Assembly: GCA_937927235.1 (NCBI GenBank)
Contig: CALBCM010000037.1
Span: 123,738 to 187,737 of the forward strand
Direction: 5' to 3'
From: an uncultured Johnsonella sp.
Lineage (GTDB): Bacteria > Bacillota > Clostridia > Lachnospirales > Lachnospiraceae
Length of the DNA stretch: 64,000 nucleotides
The position numbers were made by a program, and so were the translations under genes. Shown one piece after another: positions 35,042 through 43,771 of this stretch (its first letter is position 1; every line of letters starts with the position of its first letter). A model generated the notes under the pieces. The model was not told the origin of the DNA. It saw only the letters and a program-made list of their open reading frames with translations, and searched no databases.

Positions 35042-36043
35042 ATGATAAAATTAGGTAGAAAATCAAAATTAATTTTAGCTGCGGCTTCAGCACTGATACT
35101 TATGGCAGCTTGTCAGCAAAAAGGAGCGGAGCCTCCTTCAGGCTCGGAAGCTGTAAAGTCTGAGAGCGGTGCCGCAGCCGATACAAAAAAGGATTCATCA
35201 AAAAAGACCGTAGTGGTGACAACTTCATTTTTACAGGATATGACACAGCAGCTGGCAGGAGATACAGTAAATGTCGAGCTTATAATCCCTGCCGGTGAGG
35301 ATCCGCATCTTTATACCGCAAAGCCTGAGGATAATAAAAAACTTCAGTCAGCAGACCTCGTGCTTTATCATGGGCTTCATTTTGAAGGCAAGATGGTGGA
35401 AGCACTTGAGCAGCTTGGTATCGCGGTAAGTAAAAATTTTCCAAAGGATAAAATAGGTCAGATGGATATGAACGGAGAGGTAGTTACAGACCCTCATTTT
35501 TGGTTTGATATAGATTTATACAGGATGGCGGTGAAAGAAGCCTGTACTGCACTATCAGAATTAAATCCCGAAAACAAAGCAATGTATGAGAAAAACAGAG
35601 ATGATTATATTGTACAGCTTACAGAGCTTGATGAATATATAAAGAAGGCTATAGCAACCATTCCTGATGACAGGAGATATCTTATAACTCCGCATGATGC
35701 ATTTAATTATTTTTCAAGAGCCTACGGAGTTACTGTAAAGGCACCGCAGGGAGTAAGTACCGAATCCGAGGTTTCAAATCAGGATATACAGGAAACTATT
35801 GATTTTATAGTTGAGCATAAGATAAAGGCTGTATTTGCAGAATCAACTACCGATCCTGCACGTATGGAAAAACTGAGAGAGGGTGCCGCGGCAAAGGGCT
35901 GGGACGTTCAGATAGTCGGAAAAGAGGGTGACCAGGACGAGCAGCTTTTTTCAGATTCACTTGCACCAAAGGGAAGTCAGGGAGATAATTACATAGATAT
36001 GTATAAGCATAATGTTGACCTTATAGTTAAATATCTTAAATAA
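35042..36043 (+). CDS. Metal ABC transporter substrate-binding lipoprotein (ZnuA/TroA/MntA type)
   Basis: A 333-residue family-9 binding protein for Mn, Zn or Fe. The lipobox is LMAAC (Cys near 22), followed by a Ser/Lys linker. Metal-ligand segments are visible: GEDPHLY (His), DPHFWFD (His), ITPHDAF and the C-lobe FAESTTD (acidic). No His-rich loop of the high-affinity zinc type is present, and acidic ligands lean toward manganese or iron (inference). AAGGAAGG precedes the ATG. It is the first gene of the four-gene importer operon. Confidence 0.94.
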   Translation: MIKLGRKSKLILAAASALILMAACQQKGAEPPSGSEAVKSESGAAADTKKDSSKKTVVVTTSFLQDMTQQLAGDTVNVELIIPAGEDPHLYTAKPEDNKKLQSADLVLYHGLHFEGKMVEALEQLGIAVSKNFPKDKIGQMDMNGEVVTDPHFWFDIDLYRMAVKEACTALSELNPENKAMYEKNRDDYIVQLTELDEYIKKAIATIPDDRRYLITPHDAFNYFSRAYGVTVKAPQGVSTESEVSNQDIQETIDFIVEHKIKAVFAESTTDPARMEKLREGAAAKGWDVQIVGKEGDQDEQLFSDSLAPKGSQGDNYIDMYKHNVDLIVKYLK

Positions 36044-36073
36044 CTTTTACAATATATTGACTGGTAATTAATT

Positions 36074-36871
36074 ATGTATAAGAAGATTAATCAAGAAAGA
36101 AAACAAACCGACATTCTCGAAAAGTCTTTGGATTCAGAAGATTTGAATCAAAACTATTCATTGGAAAAATCTATAGTACATGTCGAAGATTTTACTATGG
36201 CTTATACCGATAAGCCAGTAATCTGGGACATAGACCTTGATATATGTGAAAATTCCATCACTGCCGTTATAGGACCGAACGGAGCGGGAAAGTCAACTCT
36301 GATAAAGGGAATTTTAGGGCTTTTAAAGCCGGTGTCGGGCAGAGTGTCCATTATGGGCAGACCCTATAAAGAGGTGTATAAAAATATCGCTTATATACCT
36401 CAGTCCGGTAGTGTAAACTGGGATTTCCCCACTACTGTACTTGATGTAGTTATGATGGGAAGATATACGCATCTCGGGCTTTTTAAAAGACCCGGAAAAA
36501 AAGAGAGAGAGCTTGCACTTAAGGCGCTTGAAAAAATGAAAATGACAGACTTTTCAGACAGGCAGATTTCTGAGCTTTCAGGCGGTCAAAGGCAGAGAGT
36601 ATTTTTAGCCAGAGCGATAGCTCAGGATGCTTTAATTTACTTTATGGATGAGCCGCTTCAGGGTGTTGATATAAAAACGGAAAGCATCATAGTCGAAACT
36701 ATGAGAGAGTTTAAAAAAGAGGGAAAGACCATTATAGTGGTACATCATGACCTTTCAACCCTTGAGGAATATTTTGACCATGTAGTCATAGTAAATAAGC
36801 AGCTTATAGCTGATGGAAGGGTGGCTGAAGTATTTACTAAGGAAAACTTAGACATTGCCTACGGTAAATAA
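36074..36871 (+). CDS. Metal ABC transporter ATP-binding protein
   Basis: A 265-residue ATPase of the MntB/ZnuC/TroB group. Walker A GPNGAGKST, signature LSGGQRQRVFLARAI, Walker B ALIYFMDEPLQGVD and switch histidine VVHHDLST are intact. An N-terminal extension of about 35 polar residues precedes the core at VEDFTMAY; the core alone matches family length. No strong ribosome site lies before the ATG, so a later start is possible. The following gap of 159 bases before the first permease gene shows no terminator. Confidence 0.93.
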   Translation: MYKKINQERKQTDILEKSLDSEDLNQNYSLEKSIVHVEDFTMAYTDKPVIWDIDLDICENSITAVIGPNGAGKSTLIKGILGLLKPVSGRVSIMGRPYKEVYKNIAYIPQSGSVNWDFPTTVLDVVMMGRYTHLGLFKRPGKKERELALKALEKMKMTDFSDRQISELSGGQRQRVFLARAIAQDALIYFMDEPLQGVDIKTESIIVETMREFKKEGKTIIVVHHDLSTLEEYFDHVVIVNKQLIADGRVAEVFTKENLDIAYGK

Positions 36872-37030
36872 GATGGAGCCAATTCAGCTCGTGAAATAAA
36901 ACGGGTCTCGGCTCATTGGTAAACGGCAAAGAGGATTTTTAATATCTGCTTTACCAAAATAAAGTAAGCTTATAAATACCGGTGATGAAAAGAAAGCCGG
37001 GATTTATTGTATTTTTAGTGAGGAAATTAT

Positions 37031-37927
37031 ATGGATTTAACTATTTTAAGAGAATATTCCTTTATAGTAGTCGCTTTGGGAACTGTGCTGCTTGCCATGG
37101 CATGCGGCATTATAGGCACAGTAAGTATCTTAAAGGGTCAGAGCCTTATAGGTGATGCTGTAGGACATGCCTCACTTCCCGGCATAATACTGGCATTTAT
37201 GATTTCAGGTCAGAAAAACTCGGTAATTTTAATGTTCGGTGCAATACTGGCAGGAATAGCGGCCTTTTTGCTGATACAGACTATATCCGATATATCAAAG
37301 ATTGAAGCTGATACCGCTATGGCAGTGGTATTATCTGCTATGTTCGGTCTTGGTATGGTATTAAAAAGCTATATACAGGGTAATGCAAAATATCAGAGAG
37401 CTTCACAGTCGGGGCTTGCCAGCTACATATTCGGGCAGGCGGCATATATATTAAAGGATGATGTGACGGTCATATTTACAGTATCAATTATATCAATTTT
37501 GTTGTTTGTGCTTTTTTATAAGGAGATAAAGGTCTATGTATTTGATGAAGCTTATGCAGGTACTATAGGGATTAAAAAAAGATTGCTTTCTCTGCTGATT
37601 ATGATAATGACTATGCTGCTGATAGCGGCAGGTTTAAAGACTGTGGGAGCCATACTTATAAGCAGCATGCTTATCACTCCGGCTGTAACAGGACTGCAGT
37701 GGAGCAAGAGGTATGAGAAGGTACTTATGATTGCTATGGTGGCAGGAGGCTTTTCAGCCTTTGTTGGAACATTTATAAGCACTACCTTTAAGGGATTTTC
37801 AACCGGACCGAGTATTACTCTTGTAATGTCTGCAATCGCACTTTTATCCGTACTTCTTTCACCAAGAGGAATCATAGCGGTAAAAATCAGAAGAAAGAAG
37901 ATGAGCAAGCAGAAAAGCGAATTGTAA
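37031..37927 (+). CDS. Metal ABC transporter permease (ABC-3 family)
   Basis: A 298-residue inner-membrane protein with seven to nine hydrophobic segments. The ABC-3 motifs GHASLPGIILAF (the DAVGHASLPG loop), ISSMLITPAVTGLQ and the C-terminal SPRGIIAVK are present. It forms the channel with the second permease. GAGGAAA precedes the ATG. The second permease gene starts 41 bases later and carries a fused regulator, so the pair must both be made for a complete transporter. Confidence 0.93.
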   Translation: MDLTILREYSFIVVALGTVLLAMACGIIGTVSILKGQSLIGDAVGHASLPGIILAFMISGQKNSVILMFGAILAGIAAFLLIQTISDISKIEADTAMAVVLSAMFGLGMVLKSYIQGNAKYQRASQSGLASYIFGQAAYILKDDVTVIFTVSIISILLFVLFYKEIKVYVFDEAYAGTIGIKKRLLSLLIMIMTMLLIAAGLKTVGAILISSMLITPAVTGLQWSKRYEKVLMIAMVAGGFSAFVGTFISTTFKGFSTGPSITLVMSAIALLSVLLSPRGIIAVKIRRKKMSKQKSEL

Positions 37928-37968
37928 ATATCCGTGTTTACATCAGCTTTTTATAAAGAGGTAGGACT

Positions 37969-39741
37969 ATGATAGAATCATTATACATATTAATAATTAC
38001 AGCCGCAGCCTGCAGTATCCTTGGCGTGTTTCTTGTGCTAAGAAGGCTTTCAATGGTATCGGATGCCATATCTCACTCTGTGCTGCTTGGAATAGTAATA
38101 GGTTTTTTTATAACGAAGGATTTAAGAAGCGTATGGCTTATAGTGGCAGCTGCTTTATTTGGAGTATTTACAACAATGGCAATAGAAGTACTTATAAAAA
38201 GCCGGAGAGTAGGTGAAGATGCCGCAGTAGGCATTATTTTTCCGCTTTTTTTCTCGATTGCGGTAATTCTTATTACAAGATTTGCCAGAAATGTCCATCT
38301 GGATACCGATATGGTACTGATGGGAGAAGTTATAGTAGCCCCTTTTAACCGTACTACAGTATTGGGCATAAGTCTTCCTAAAGCACTTGTACAGATGAGT
38401 CTGGTACTTATACTCAATATAGCCTTTGTGGTGCTTTCATTTAATCGTATGAAAATCTCCACCTTTGACCCTGTCTTTTCGGCGGTTTCAGGGATAGGCG
38501 TAACGCTGCTTTACTATATTTTTATGGGGCTGGTATCGCTTACCTGTGTTGCAGCCTTTGAATCTGTGGGAGCAATCCTTGCCATATCATTTTTTATAGC
38601 ACCCGCAGCCAGTGCGTACCTTATATCCAAGAGATTAAAAACCACTCTGCTGCTTGCGGTAATATATGCTATAATCAACAGTATTATAGGTTATATCCTC
38701 GCAGTGAAATATAATGTATCAATGTCGGGAATGTGTGCTTTTGCTTCGGGAATTACATTTTTTATCACTGTACTTTGCTGCCCCAACGGTATAATTACGA
38801 AGGAAATTGAAAGAGTCAAGAAAAGGCTGCGTTTCAGAAATGAGCTTTTGCTGCTTCATATAGGCAACCACGGCAGTGCTTCTGATATGTTAAATGAGCT
38901 CGGGCTTGGAAGCATCACAAAGCATATAGGCTGGAACGATACCTTGCTCAGGCTGCATGTAAACAATCTTATATCAAAGGGCTATGTATATAAGGCAAAT
39001 GAACGGGGAATATATAATCTTACAGAGGCTGGAATTGAAAAAGTAAATGAAATTAAAAGGCTGTACGGCCTTGTTCTGGGAGGCAAGACTTTGACTAAGA
39101 TAGACACAAGCAGAGATGACTATATAATAGCGATTTATGAATGCAAGGAAAGAGGAGAAACTGCTACAAATAAATTGCTTTCCGAAATGCTTAATATTAA
39201 AGCTGCTTCAGTAAGCGAGATGATTAAAAAGCTTACTGAGTCTGAAGATGTATACGTAGAAAATAAAGATATATATCTTACCGAAAAGGGCAGTCTTGCT
39301 GCAAGAACTTTGTTGACGAAGCACAGACTTTGGGAAATGTTTTTAGTGGAGCATCTTGGATACAGCTGGCAGGAGGTCCATGCCGATGCTGAGGTGCTTG
39401 AGCATGTCACTTCGGAAAATCTTAAAAACAGATTAAATGAATTTTTGCACAGACCTCAGCACTGCCCTCATGGCAATGAAATCTATGAAAATCATCCTGA
39501 CAAGGATAAGCTTATATGCCTGGCGGATATGAAACCTGGCGATAAAGGTATTATTCATAAGGTTTGGGACGATAAAAAGCTTTTGGAATACCTTGAGGAA
39601 AAGGATATAGTTTTGAACGATGAAATTGAAATTAAAGAAATAGACAATTTCGATAATTCGGTATTGCTTAAAAAGAAGGGTAGAGAGGTTTATATAGCCG
39701 GAAAGGCTGCTGACAGAATTATGGTAATGAGTATTAAATAA
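37969..39741 (+). CDS. Metal ABC permease fused to a DtxR/MntR-like repressor with FeoA-like tail
   Basis: A 590-residue fusion read without interruption. Residues 1-285 are an ABC-3 permease (SDAISHSVLLGIV, SVGAILAISFFIAPAA, CPNGIITKEI). A winged-helix segment follows (about 287-365, ELLLLHIGNHGSASDML to YNLTEAGIEKVNEI). Residues 375-515 are a DtxR-family regulator: DNA-binding helices LLSEMLNIKAASVSEMIKKL, then the metal-binding and dimerisation part HRLWEMFLVEHLGYSW, HADAEVLEHVTSENLKNRL and RPQHCPHGNEI. Residues 525-590 are an SH3/FeoA-like domain (MKPGDKGIIHKVWD). GAGG precedes the ATG. A regulator tied to the transporter would put metal sensing and operon control on one membrane protein, and the operator at 34998 is its obvious target (inference). 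Confidence 0.93.
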   Translation: MIESLYILIITAAACSILGVFLVLRRLSMVSDAISHSVLLGIVIGFFITKDLRSVWLIVAAALFGVFTTMAIEVLIKSRRVGEDAAVGIIFPLFFSIAVILITRFARNVHLDTDMVLMGEVIVAPFNRTTVLGISLPKALVQMSLVLILNIAFVVLSFNRMKISTFDPVFSAVSGIGVTLLYYIFMGLVSLTCVAAFESVGAILAISFFIAPAASAYLISKRLKTTLLLAVIYAIINSIIGYILAVKYNVSMSGMCAFASGITFFITVLCCPNGIITKEIERVKKRLRFRNELLLLHIGNHGSASDMLNELGLGSITKHIGWNDTLLRLHVNNLISKGYVYKANERGIYNLTEAGIEKVNEIKRLYGLVLGGKTLTKIDTSRDDYIIAIYECKERGETATNKLLSEMLNIKAASVSEMIKKLTESEDVYVENKDIYLTEKGSLAARTLLTKHRLWEMFLVEHLGYSWQEVHADAEVLEHVTSENLKNRLNEFLHRPQHCPHGNEIYENHPDKDKLICLADMKPGDKGIIHKVWDDKKLLEYLEEKDIVLNDEIEIKEIDNFDNSVLLKKKGREVYIAGKAADRIMVMSIK

Positions 39742-39753
39742 CTTAAAAATGAA

Positions 39754-39782
39754 TTGACAAATACAGCGCCTTATGATAATAT
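39754..39782 (+). promoter_or_regulatory. Promoter of tRNA-Thr
   Basis: TTGACA (39754-39759) and TAATAT (39777-39782) are 17 bases apart, ending 13 bases before the tRNA. Confidence 0.7.
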
Positions 39783-39795
39783 CATAGGGCTGTAA

Positions 39796-39868
39796 GCTGA
39801 TGTGGCACAGTCGGTAGCGCACCTCATTGGTAGTGAGGAGGTCACGGGTTCGATTCCCGTCATCAGCT
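39796..39868 (+). tRNA. tRNA-Thr (GGT)
   Basis: A 73-base cloverleaf: acceptor GCTGATG with CATCAGC, anticodon stem CCTCA-TGAGG around TTGGTAG giving GGT, and T arm ACGGG-TTCGATT-CCCGT. CCA is not encoded. A terminator follows at once. Confidence 0.96.
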
Positions 39869-39875
39869 TCCTGAA

Positions 39876-39902
39876 AACCCTTGAGAAATCAAGGGCTTTT
39901 TT
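39876..39902 (+). terminator. Terminator of tRNA-Thr
   Basis: CCCTTGA and TCAAGGG enclose a GAAA loop and are followed by CTTTTTT. It lies before the dehydrogenase start, so that gene needs its own promoter or read-through. Confidence 0.9.
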
Positions 39903-39938
39903 ATGTTTAAAAAAAGAAGCAATGCGGAGGAAAGGGAG

Positions 39939-40904
39939 ATGAAGATAGTTATTTTAGATGCTTATACTGAAAACCCGGGTGATTTAAGCTGGGAAAGGCT
40001 GCAAAGTTTGGGAGAGCTGATAATTTATGACAGGACCCCCTACACAGATACGGCGCTTATAGCAGAAAGAATTGGAGATGCCGATATAGTGATTGTGAAT
40101 AAAACCCCTGTATCGGCGGAAGTAATTGACCGCTGCCCCAATCTTAAATTTATGGCAGTATTCAGTACAGGCTATAATACGGTCGATTATAAGTATGCCG
40201 CAAAAAAGGGGATTCCTCTTTCAAATGTACCTACCTACGGCACTAATGCCGTAAGCCAGTTTACTTTAGGGCTGCTGCTTGAGGTATGCTCTTTTTACGG
40301 GCACCATGACAGAACTGTAAAAGAGGGCAGATGGCAAAACTGCAAGGATTTTTGCTACTGGGATTATCCTATGATAGAGCTGCACGGCAAAACAGCGGGC
40401 ATTATAGGACTTGGAAAAATAGGCAGGGCGAGTGCCGGGCTTTTAAAGGCACTGGGGATGGAAGTAATCGCCTACAGCAGAAGTCATACTGAAGAAGGTG
40501 CCAGGGCGGCAGAATATGTTGACTTTGATACCTTGCTTAAAAAATCTGATGTAATACTGCTTCACTGTCCTTTATTTGAAGAAACCAAGGGAATGATTAA
40601 TAAAGAGAATATAGCTAAGATGAAGGACGGAGTGATTATAATAAATACCAGCCGTGGACAGCTTATAGTGGAGGAGGACCTTGCACAGGCGTTAAACAGC
40701 GGCAAGGTTTATGCAGCAGGAGTTGACGTATTAAGTGAAGAGCCTGTGAAAGCGGACAATCCCCTGCTCAAGGCTAAAAATACAATTATAACTCCTCATA
40801 TTGCATGGGTTTCAAAGGAAGCAAGACAGAGAATACTTGATACTACCTATGAAAATATCAAGGCATTTCTACAGGGAAGCCCTATACATGTAGTAAATCT
40901 GTAA
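39939..40904 (+). CDS. D-2-hydroxyacid dehydrogenase (NAD-dependent)
   Basis: A 321-residue enzyme of the D-isomer-specific family, reducing 2-keto acids such as hydroxypyruvate or pyruvate. The nucleotide fold shows GIIGLGKIGRASAGLL. The catalytic Arg region is INTSRGQLIVEEDL, the Glu region is VLSEEPVKADNPLL, and the catalytic His lies in TPHIAWVSKEAR. The frame is open to an ATG at 39903, but GGAGG at 39926 points to ATG 39939 (MKIVILDAY). Glycerate or lactate dehydrogenase activity are both possible. Confidence 0.92.
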   Translation: MKIVILDAYTENPGDLSWERLQSLGELIIYDRTPYTDTALIAERIGDADIVIVNKTPVSAEVIDRCPNLKFMAVFSTGYNTVDYKYAAKKGIPLSNVPTYGTNAVSQFTLGLLLEVCSFYGHHDRTVKEGRWQNCKDFCYWDYPMIELHGKTAGIIGLGKIGRASAGLLKALGMEVIAYSRSHTEEGARAAEYVDFDTLLKKSDVILLHCPLFEETKGMINKENIAKMKDGVIIINTSRGQLIVEEDLAQALNSGKVYAAGVDVLSEEPVKADNPLLKAKNTIITPHIAWVSKEARQRILDTTYENIKAFLQGSPIHVVNL

Positions 40905-41029
40905 TTAATACAGTCTGCTTTTGCACTTTAAAAAATACGGGGCTTAATTAAAAAGGGCAGGAGTTAAGCTTAGACCGGGTAAGCAGTAAAGCAAGATTGA
41001 AATGAATATAGCTGGGAGAGAATTTTGGA

Positions 41030-41794
41030 ATGAGCGATAAAATAAGCGGCAGGAAGGAAAATCACAGCAAGCCTGTGATAGGCATTTCTTCAAATGTCAT
41101 GGTGGAAAAAGGGGGATTATTTCCCGGATATAAAATAAATTATATAAATAAGGACTATGTGGATTCGGTTATAGCAAGCGGCGGAACTCCTTTAATACTT
41201 GCCTTCAGCACCGACATAGAGCTGATACGCATCCAGGTGGATATGCTTGACGGAATGATACTCTCAGGGGGACATGATGTATTTCCTCCGAATTACGGCG
41301 AAGAGCCTCGCCCCAAATTAGAGGAGGTATTTCCTGACAGAGACAGCTATGATTTCATGCTCCTGGAGGAAGCAAAAAAAAGGCGGATACCTATTCTCGG
41401 AATCTGCCGGGGAGCACAGGTCATAAACGCTTATGAGGGCGGTACTCTTTATCAGGATCTATCCTATATGAATAATGAGGAGCTTTATAAACATTCACAG
41501 GGGCATGACCCGAGAATCAAAACTCATGCGGTGAATGTGGAAAGGGATTCTGTCCTGTATAAGGCTTTTGGTGAAGAACAAGCCAGAGTAAACTCTTTTC
41601 ACCATCAGGCTATTAAAGAGGTGGCCCCGGATTATAAGGTTACCGTAAAGGCAGGTGACGGAGTTATCGAAGCTATAGAAAGCAAATCTTATCCGTTTCT
41701 GGTTGGAGTTCAGTGGCATCCCGAAATGCTGATTAAGGACCATGAGGATATGAGAAGACTTTTTGAATTATTTATAAAAGAATGTAGCGAATGA
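41030..41794 (+). CDS. Gamma-glutamyl-gamma-aminobutyrate hydrolase family protein (peptidase C26)
   Basis: A 254-residue class I glutamine-amidotransferase-fold hydrolase. The nucleophile cysteine lies in LGICRGAQVINAYEGG, the catalytic His and Glu in VQWHPEM, and SGGHDVFPPNYGEEP is typical of the PuuD-like group. It cleaves gamma-glutamyl bonds, for example of gamma-glutamyl-GABA in polyamine breakdown or of folate-type conjugates. No put or puu genes are nearby. GGGAGAGA precedes the ATG. Confidence 0.9.
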   Translation: MSDKISGRKENHSKPVIGISSNVMVEKGGLFPGYKINYINKDYVDSVIASGGTPLILAFSTDIELIRIQVDMLDGMILSGGHDVFPPNYGEEPRPKLEEVFPDRDSYDFMLLEEAKKRRIPILGICRGAQVINAYEGGTLYQDLSYMNNEELYKHSQGHDPRIKTHAVNVERDSVLYKAFGEEQARVNSFHHQAIKEVAPDYKVTVKAGDGVIEAIESKSYPFLVGVQWHPEMLIKDHEDMRRLFELFIKECSE

Positions 41795-41805
41795 GATAAA
41801 TATTC

Positions 41806-41834
41806 TTGACAAATCTATCCGTGTAAGTTATTAT
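41806..41834 (+). promoter_or_regulatory. Promoter of tRNA-Arg
   Basis: TTGACA (41806-41811) and TATTAT (41829-41834) are 17 bases apart, 15 bases before the tRNA. Confidence 0.8.
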
Positions 41835-41849
41835 ATTGAACTGTGCAAT

Positions 41850-41923
41850 GTGTGTGTAGCTCAGCTGGATAGAGCACTTGGCTACGGACCAAGGTGTCGG
41901 GAGTTCGAATCTTCTCACGCACG
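41850..41923 (+). tRNA. tRNA-Arg (ACG)
   Basis: A 74-base cloverleaf: acceptor GTGTGTG with CACGCAC (one wobble), D arm GCTC-GAGC, anticodon stem CTTGG-CCAAG around CTACGGA giving ACG (read as inosine-CG), and T loop TTCGAAT with two G-T pairs in its stem. CCA is not encoded. Confidence 0.95.
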
Positions 41924-41926
41924 CGG

Positions 41927-41963
41927 AAACCCTCAAAGCCATAACAGGTCTTGAGGGTTTTTG
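41927..41963 (+). terminator. Terminator of tRNA-Arg
   Basis: AAACCCTCAA (41927-41936) pairs perfectly with TTGAGGGTTT (41951-41960) and runs into T. Confidence 0.9.
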
Positions 41964-42029
41964 ACAATTACAGAATAATAAAGTAAATTATAATATACAG
42001 ATTAATATAAATGCATAATACGGAGAATT

Positions 42030-42899
42030 ATGGGTATTATAAGGGCTGCTAAGCTTATTTTTGAATATATAAGCAAGGATGAAGAGGATAACGTAGACGA
42101 GGTTAGCCGGGCTATAAATAATCTTGATTTGGATATAAAAGAGGGGGATTTTGTCGCTATACTCGGGCATAACGGCTCAGGTAAGTCGACCTTTGCAAAA
42201 CATATAAATGCCATACTGTTGCCTACCGAGGGAACAGTGTGGGTTTCAGGCATGGATACTGCAGATGATTCAAGTCTTCTTAATATACGAAAAACTGTGG
42301 GAATGGTGTTTCAGAATCCGGATAACCAGATTATCGGAAATATAGTTGAGGAGGATGTGGCTTTTGGACCTGAAAATATAGGAGTTGAAACTGCACAAAT
42401 CTGGAAAAGAGTTGATGAAAGTCTGAAGGCTGTGGGCATGACCGCCTATCGTCTTAAATCACCTAATAAGCTTTCGGGAGGTCAAAAGCAAAGAGTGGCA
42501 ATAGCAGGGATTATGGCGATGAAGCCTAAATGCATAGTGCTTGATGAGCCTACTGCAATGCTTGACCCGAACGGCAGGAAAGAGGTTATAGACACAGTCA
42601 GGAAATTAAATAAACAAGAAAACATAACGGTGCTTTTAATAACTCACTACATGGAAGAGGTGGTGAAGGCTGACAGAGTTATAGTAATGGACGGCGGAAA
42701 TATAGTAATGGATGGAACTCCGAAAGAAATATTTTCACATGTAGATGAATTGAAAAAGTACAGGCTTGATGTACCACAGGTCACCGAGCTTGCCTATGAA
42801 TTAAAAAAATCGGGATTGAATCTGCCTGAGGGAATACTTAACATAGACGAATTTGTAGACTGCCTTATACCTGCTATTAAACAGGGGATGGAAAAATGA
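42030..42899 (+). CDS. ecfA1: Energy-coupling factor transporter ATPase EcfA1
   Basis: A 289-residue ATPase of the group II ECF vitamin transporter core. Walker A GHNGSGKST, Q-loop VFQNPDNQI, signature LSGGQKQRVAIAGIM, Walker B CIVLDEPTAMLDP and switch LITHYMEEV are present; the QNPDNQI wording is typical of EcfA. GGAGA precedes the ATG. It overlaps ecfA2 by four bases, and the set ecfA1-ecfA2-ecfT-truA is the standard clostridial order. Substrate-binding S units lie elsewhere. Confidence 0.96.
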   Translation: MGIIRAAKLIFEYISKDEEDNVDEVSRAINNLDLDIKEGDFVAILGHNGSGKSTFAKHINAILLPTEGTVWVSGMDTADDSSLLNIRKTVGMVFQNPDNQIIGNIVEEDVAFGPENIGVETAQIWKRVDESLKAVGMTAYRLKSPNKLSGGQKQRVAIAGIMAMKPKCIVLDEPTAMLDPNGRKEVIDTVRKLNKQENITVLLITHYMEEVVKADRVIVMDGGNIVMDGTPKEIFSHVDELKKYRLDVPQVTELAYELKKSGLNLPEGILNIDEFVDCLIPAIKQGMEK

Positions 42900-43768
42900 T
42901 AAAAGAAGTTATAATGAAAGCAAAAAATCTTAATTACATATATTCTCAGGGAACGGCATTTGAATATTATGCCATAAAGAGTGTAAGCTTTGAAATAAAG
43001 GATGAGGAATTTATAGGTATAATAGGTCATACCGGCTCAGGCAAATCGACATTGATACAGCATATGAACGGACTTATAAAGGCTACCTCGGGAGAAATAT
43101 TGTTTCATGGCATAGATATATATTCAGAGGGATACGATATGAAAAAGCTCAGGCAAAAAGTAGGGCTTGTATTTCAGTATCCTGAGCATCAGCTTTTTGA
43201 GATAGATGTTCTGGCGGATGTATGCTTCGGACCTAAAAATCAGGGACTTAATGATGAAGAAGCAAAGGAAAGAGCTTATTATGCGCTTTCTGTAGTAGGG
43301 CTTCCTGAAAGCCTTTATAAAAAATCGCCGTTTGAGCTTTCAGGGGGTCAAAAAAGGAGGGTCGCAATAGCAGGAGTGTTAGCTATGAAGCCTGAAATCC
43401 TCGTGCTTGATGAGCCGACCGCAGGGCTTGACCCGAGAGGCAGGGACGAGATCCTTGATAAAATCAGTGAATTGAGGGAATCTGAGCATATGAGTGTGGT
43501 GCTGGTATCGCACAGCATGGAAGATGTGGCAAAATATGTAGACAGACTTATGGTAATGAGTGCCGGCAGCAAGGTTTTTGATGATACTCCCAAAGAAATC
43601 TTTAAGCATTATAAGGAGCTTGAAGAGATAGGCTTAAGTGCTCCTCAGATAACTTATATAATAAAGCGGTTAAGAGAAGAGGGGCTGGACCTTGATAACG
43701 GGATAACTACAATAGAGGAGGCAAAAAACGCCATACTCGGACTTTTAAATAAGAGGCATGGTTTTTAA
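42896..43768 (+). CDS. ecfA2: Energy-coupling factor transporter ATPase EcfA2
   Basis: A 290-residue partner ATPase of EcfA1. Walker A GHTGSGKST, Q-loop VFQYPEHQLFE (diagnostic of EcfA2), signature LSGGQKRRVAIAGVL and Walker B ILVLDEPTAGLDP are intact. The ATG overlaps the ecfA1 stop (ATGA); a second in-frame ATG at 42914 is possible. The two ATPases form a heterodimer on EcfT in the membrane. Confidence 0.96.
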   Translation: MIKEVIMKAKNLNYIYSQGTAFEYYAIKSVSFEIKDEEFIGIIGHTGSGKSTLIQHMNGLIKATSGEILFHGIDIYSEGYDMKKLRQKVGLVFQYPEHQLFEIDVLADVCFGPKNQGLNDEEAKERAYYALSVVGLPESLYKKSPFELSGGQKRRVAIAGVLAMKPEILVLDEPTAGLDPRGRDEILDKISELRESEHMSVVLVSHSMEDVAKYVDRLMVMSAGSKVFDDTPKEIFKHYKELEEIGLSAPQITYIIKRLREEGLDLDNGITTIEEAKNAILGLLNKRHGF

Positions 43769-43771
43769 AAT

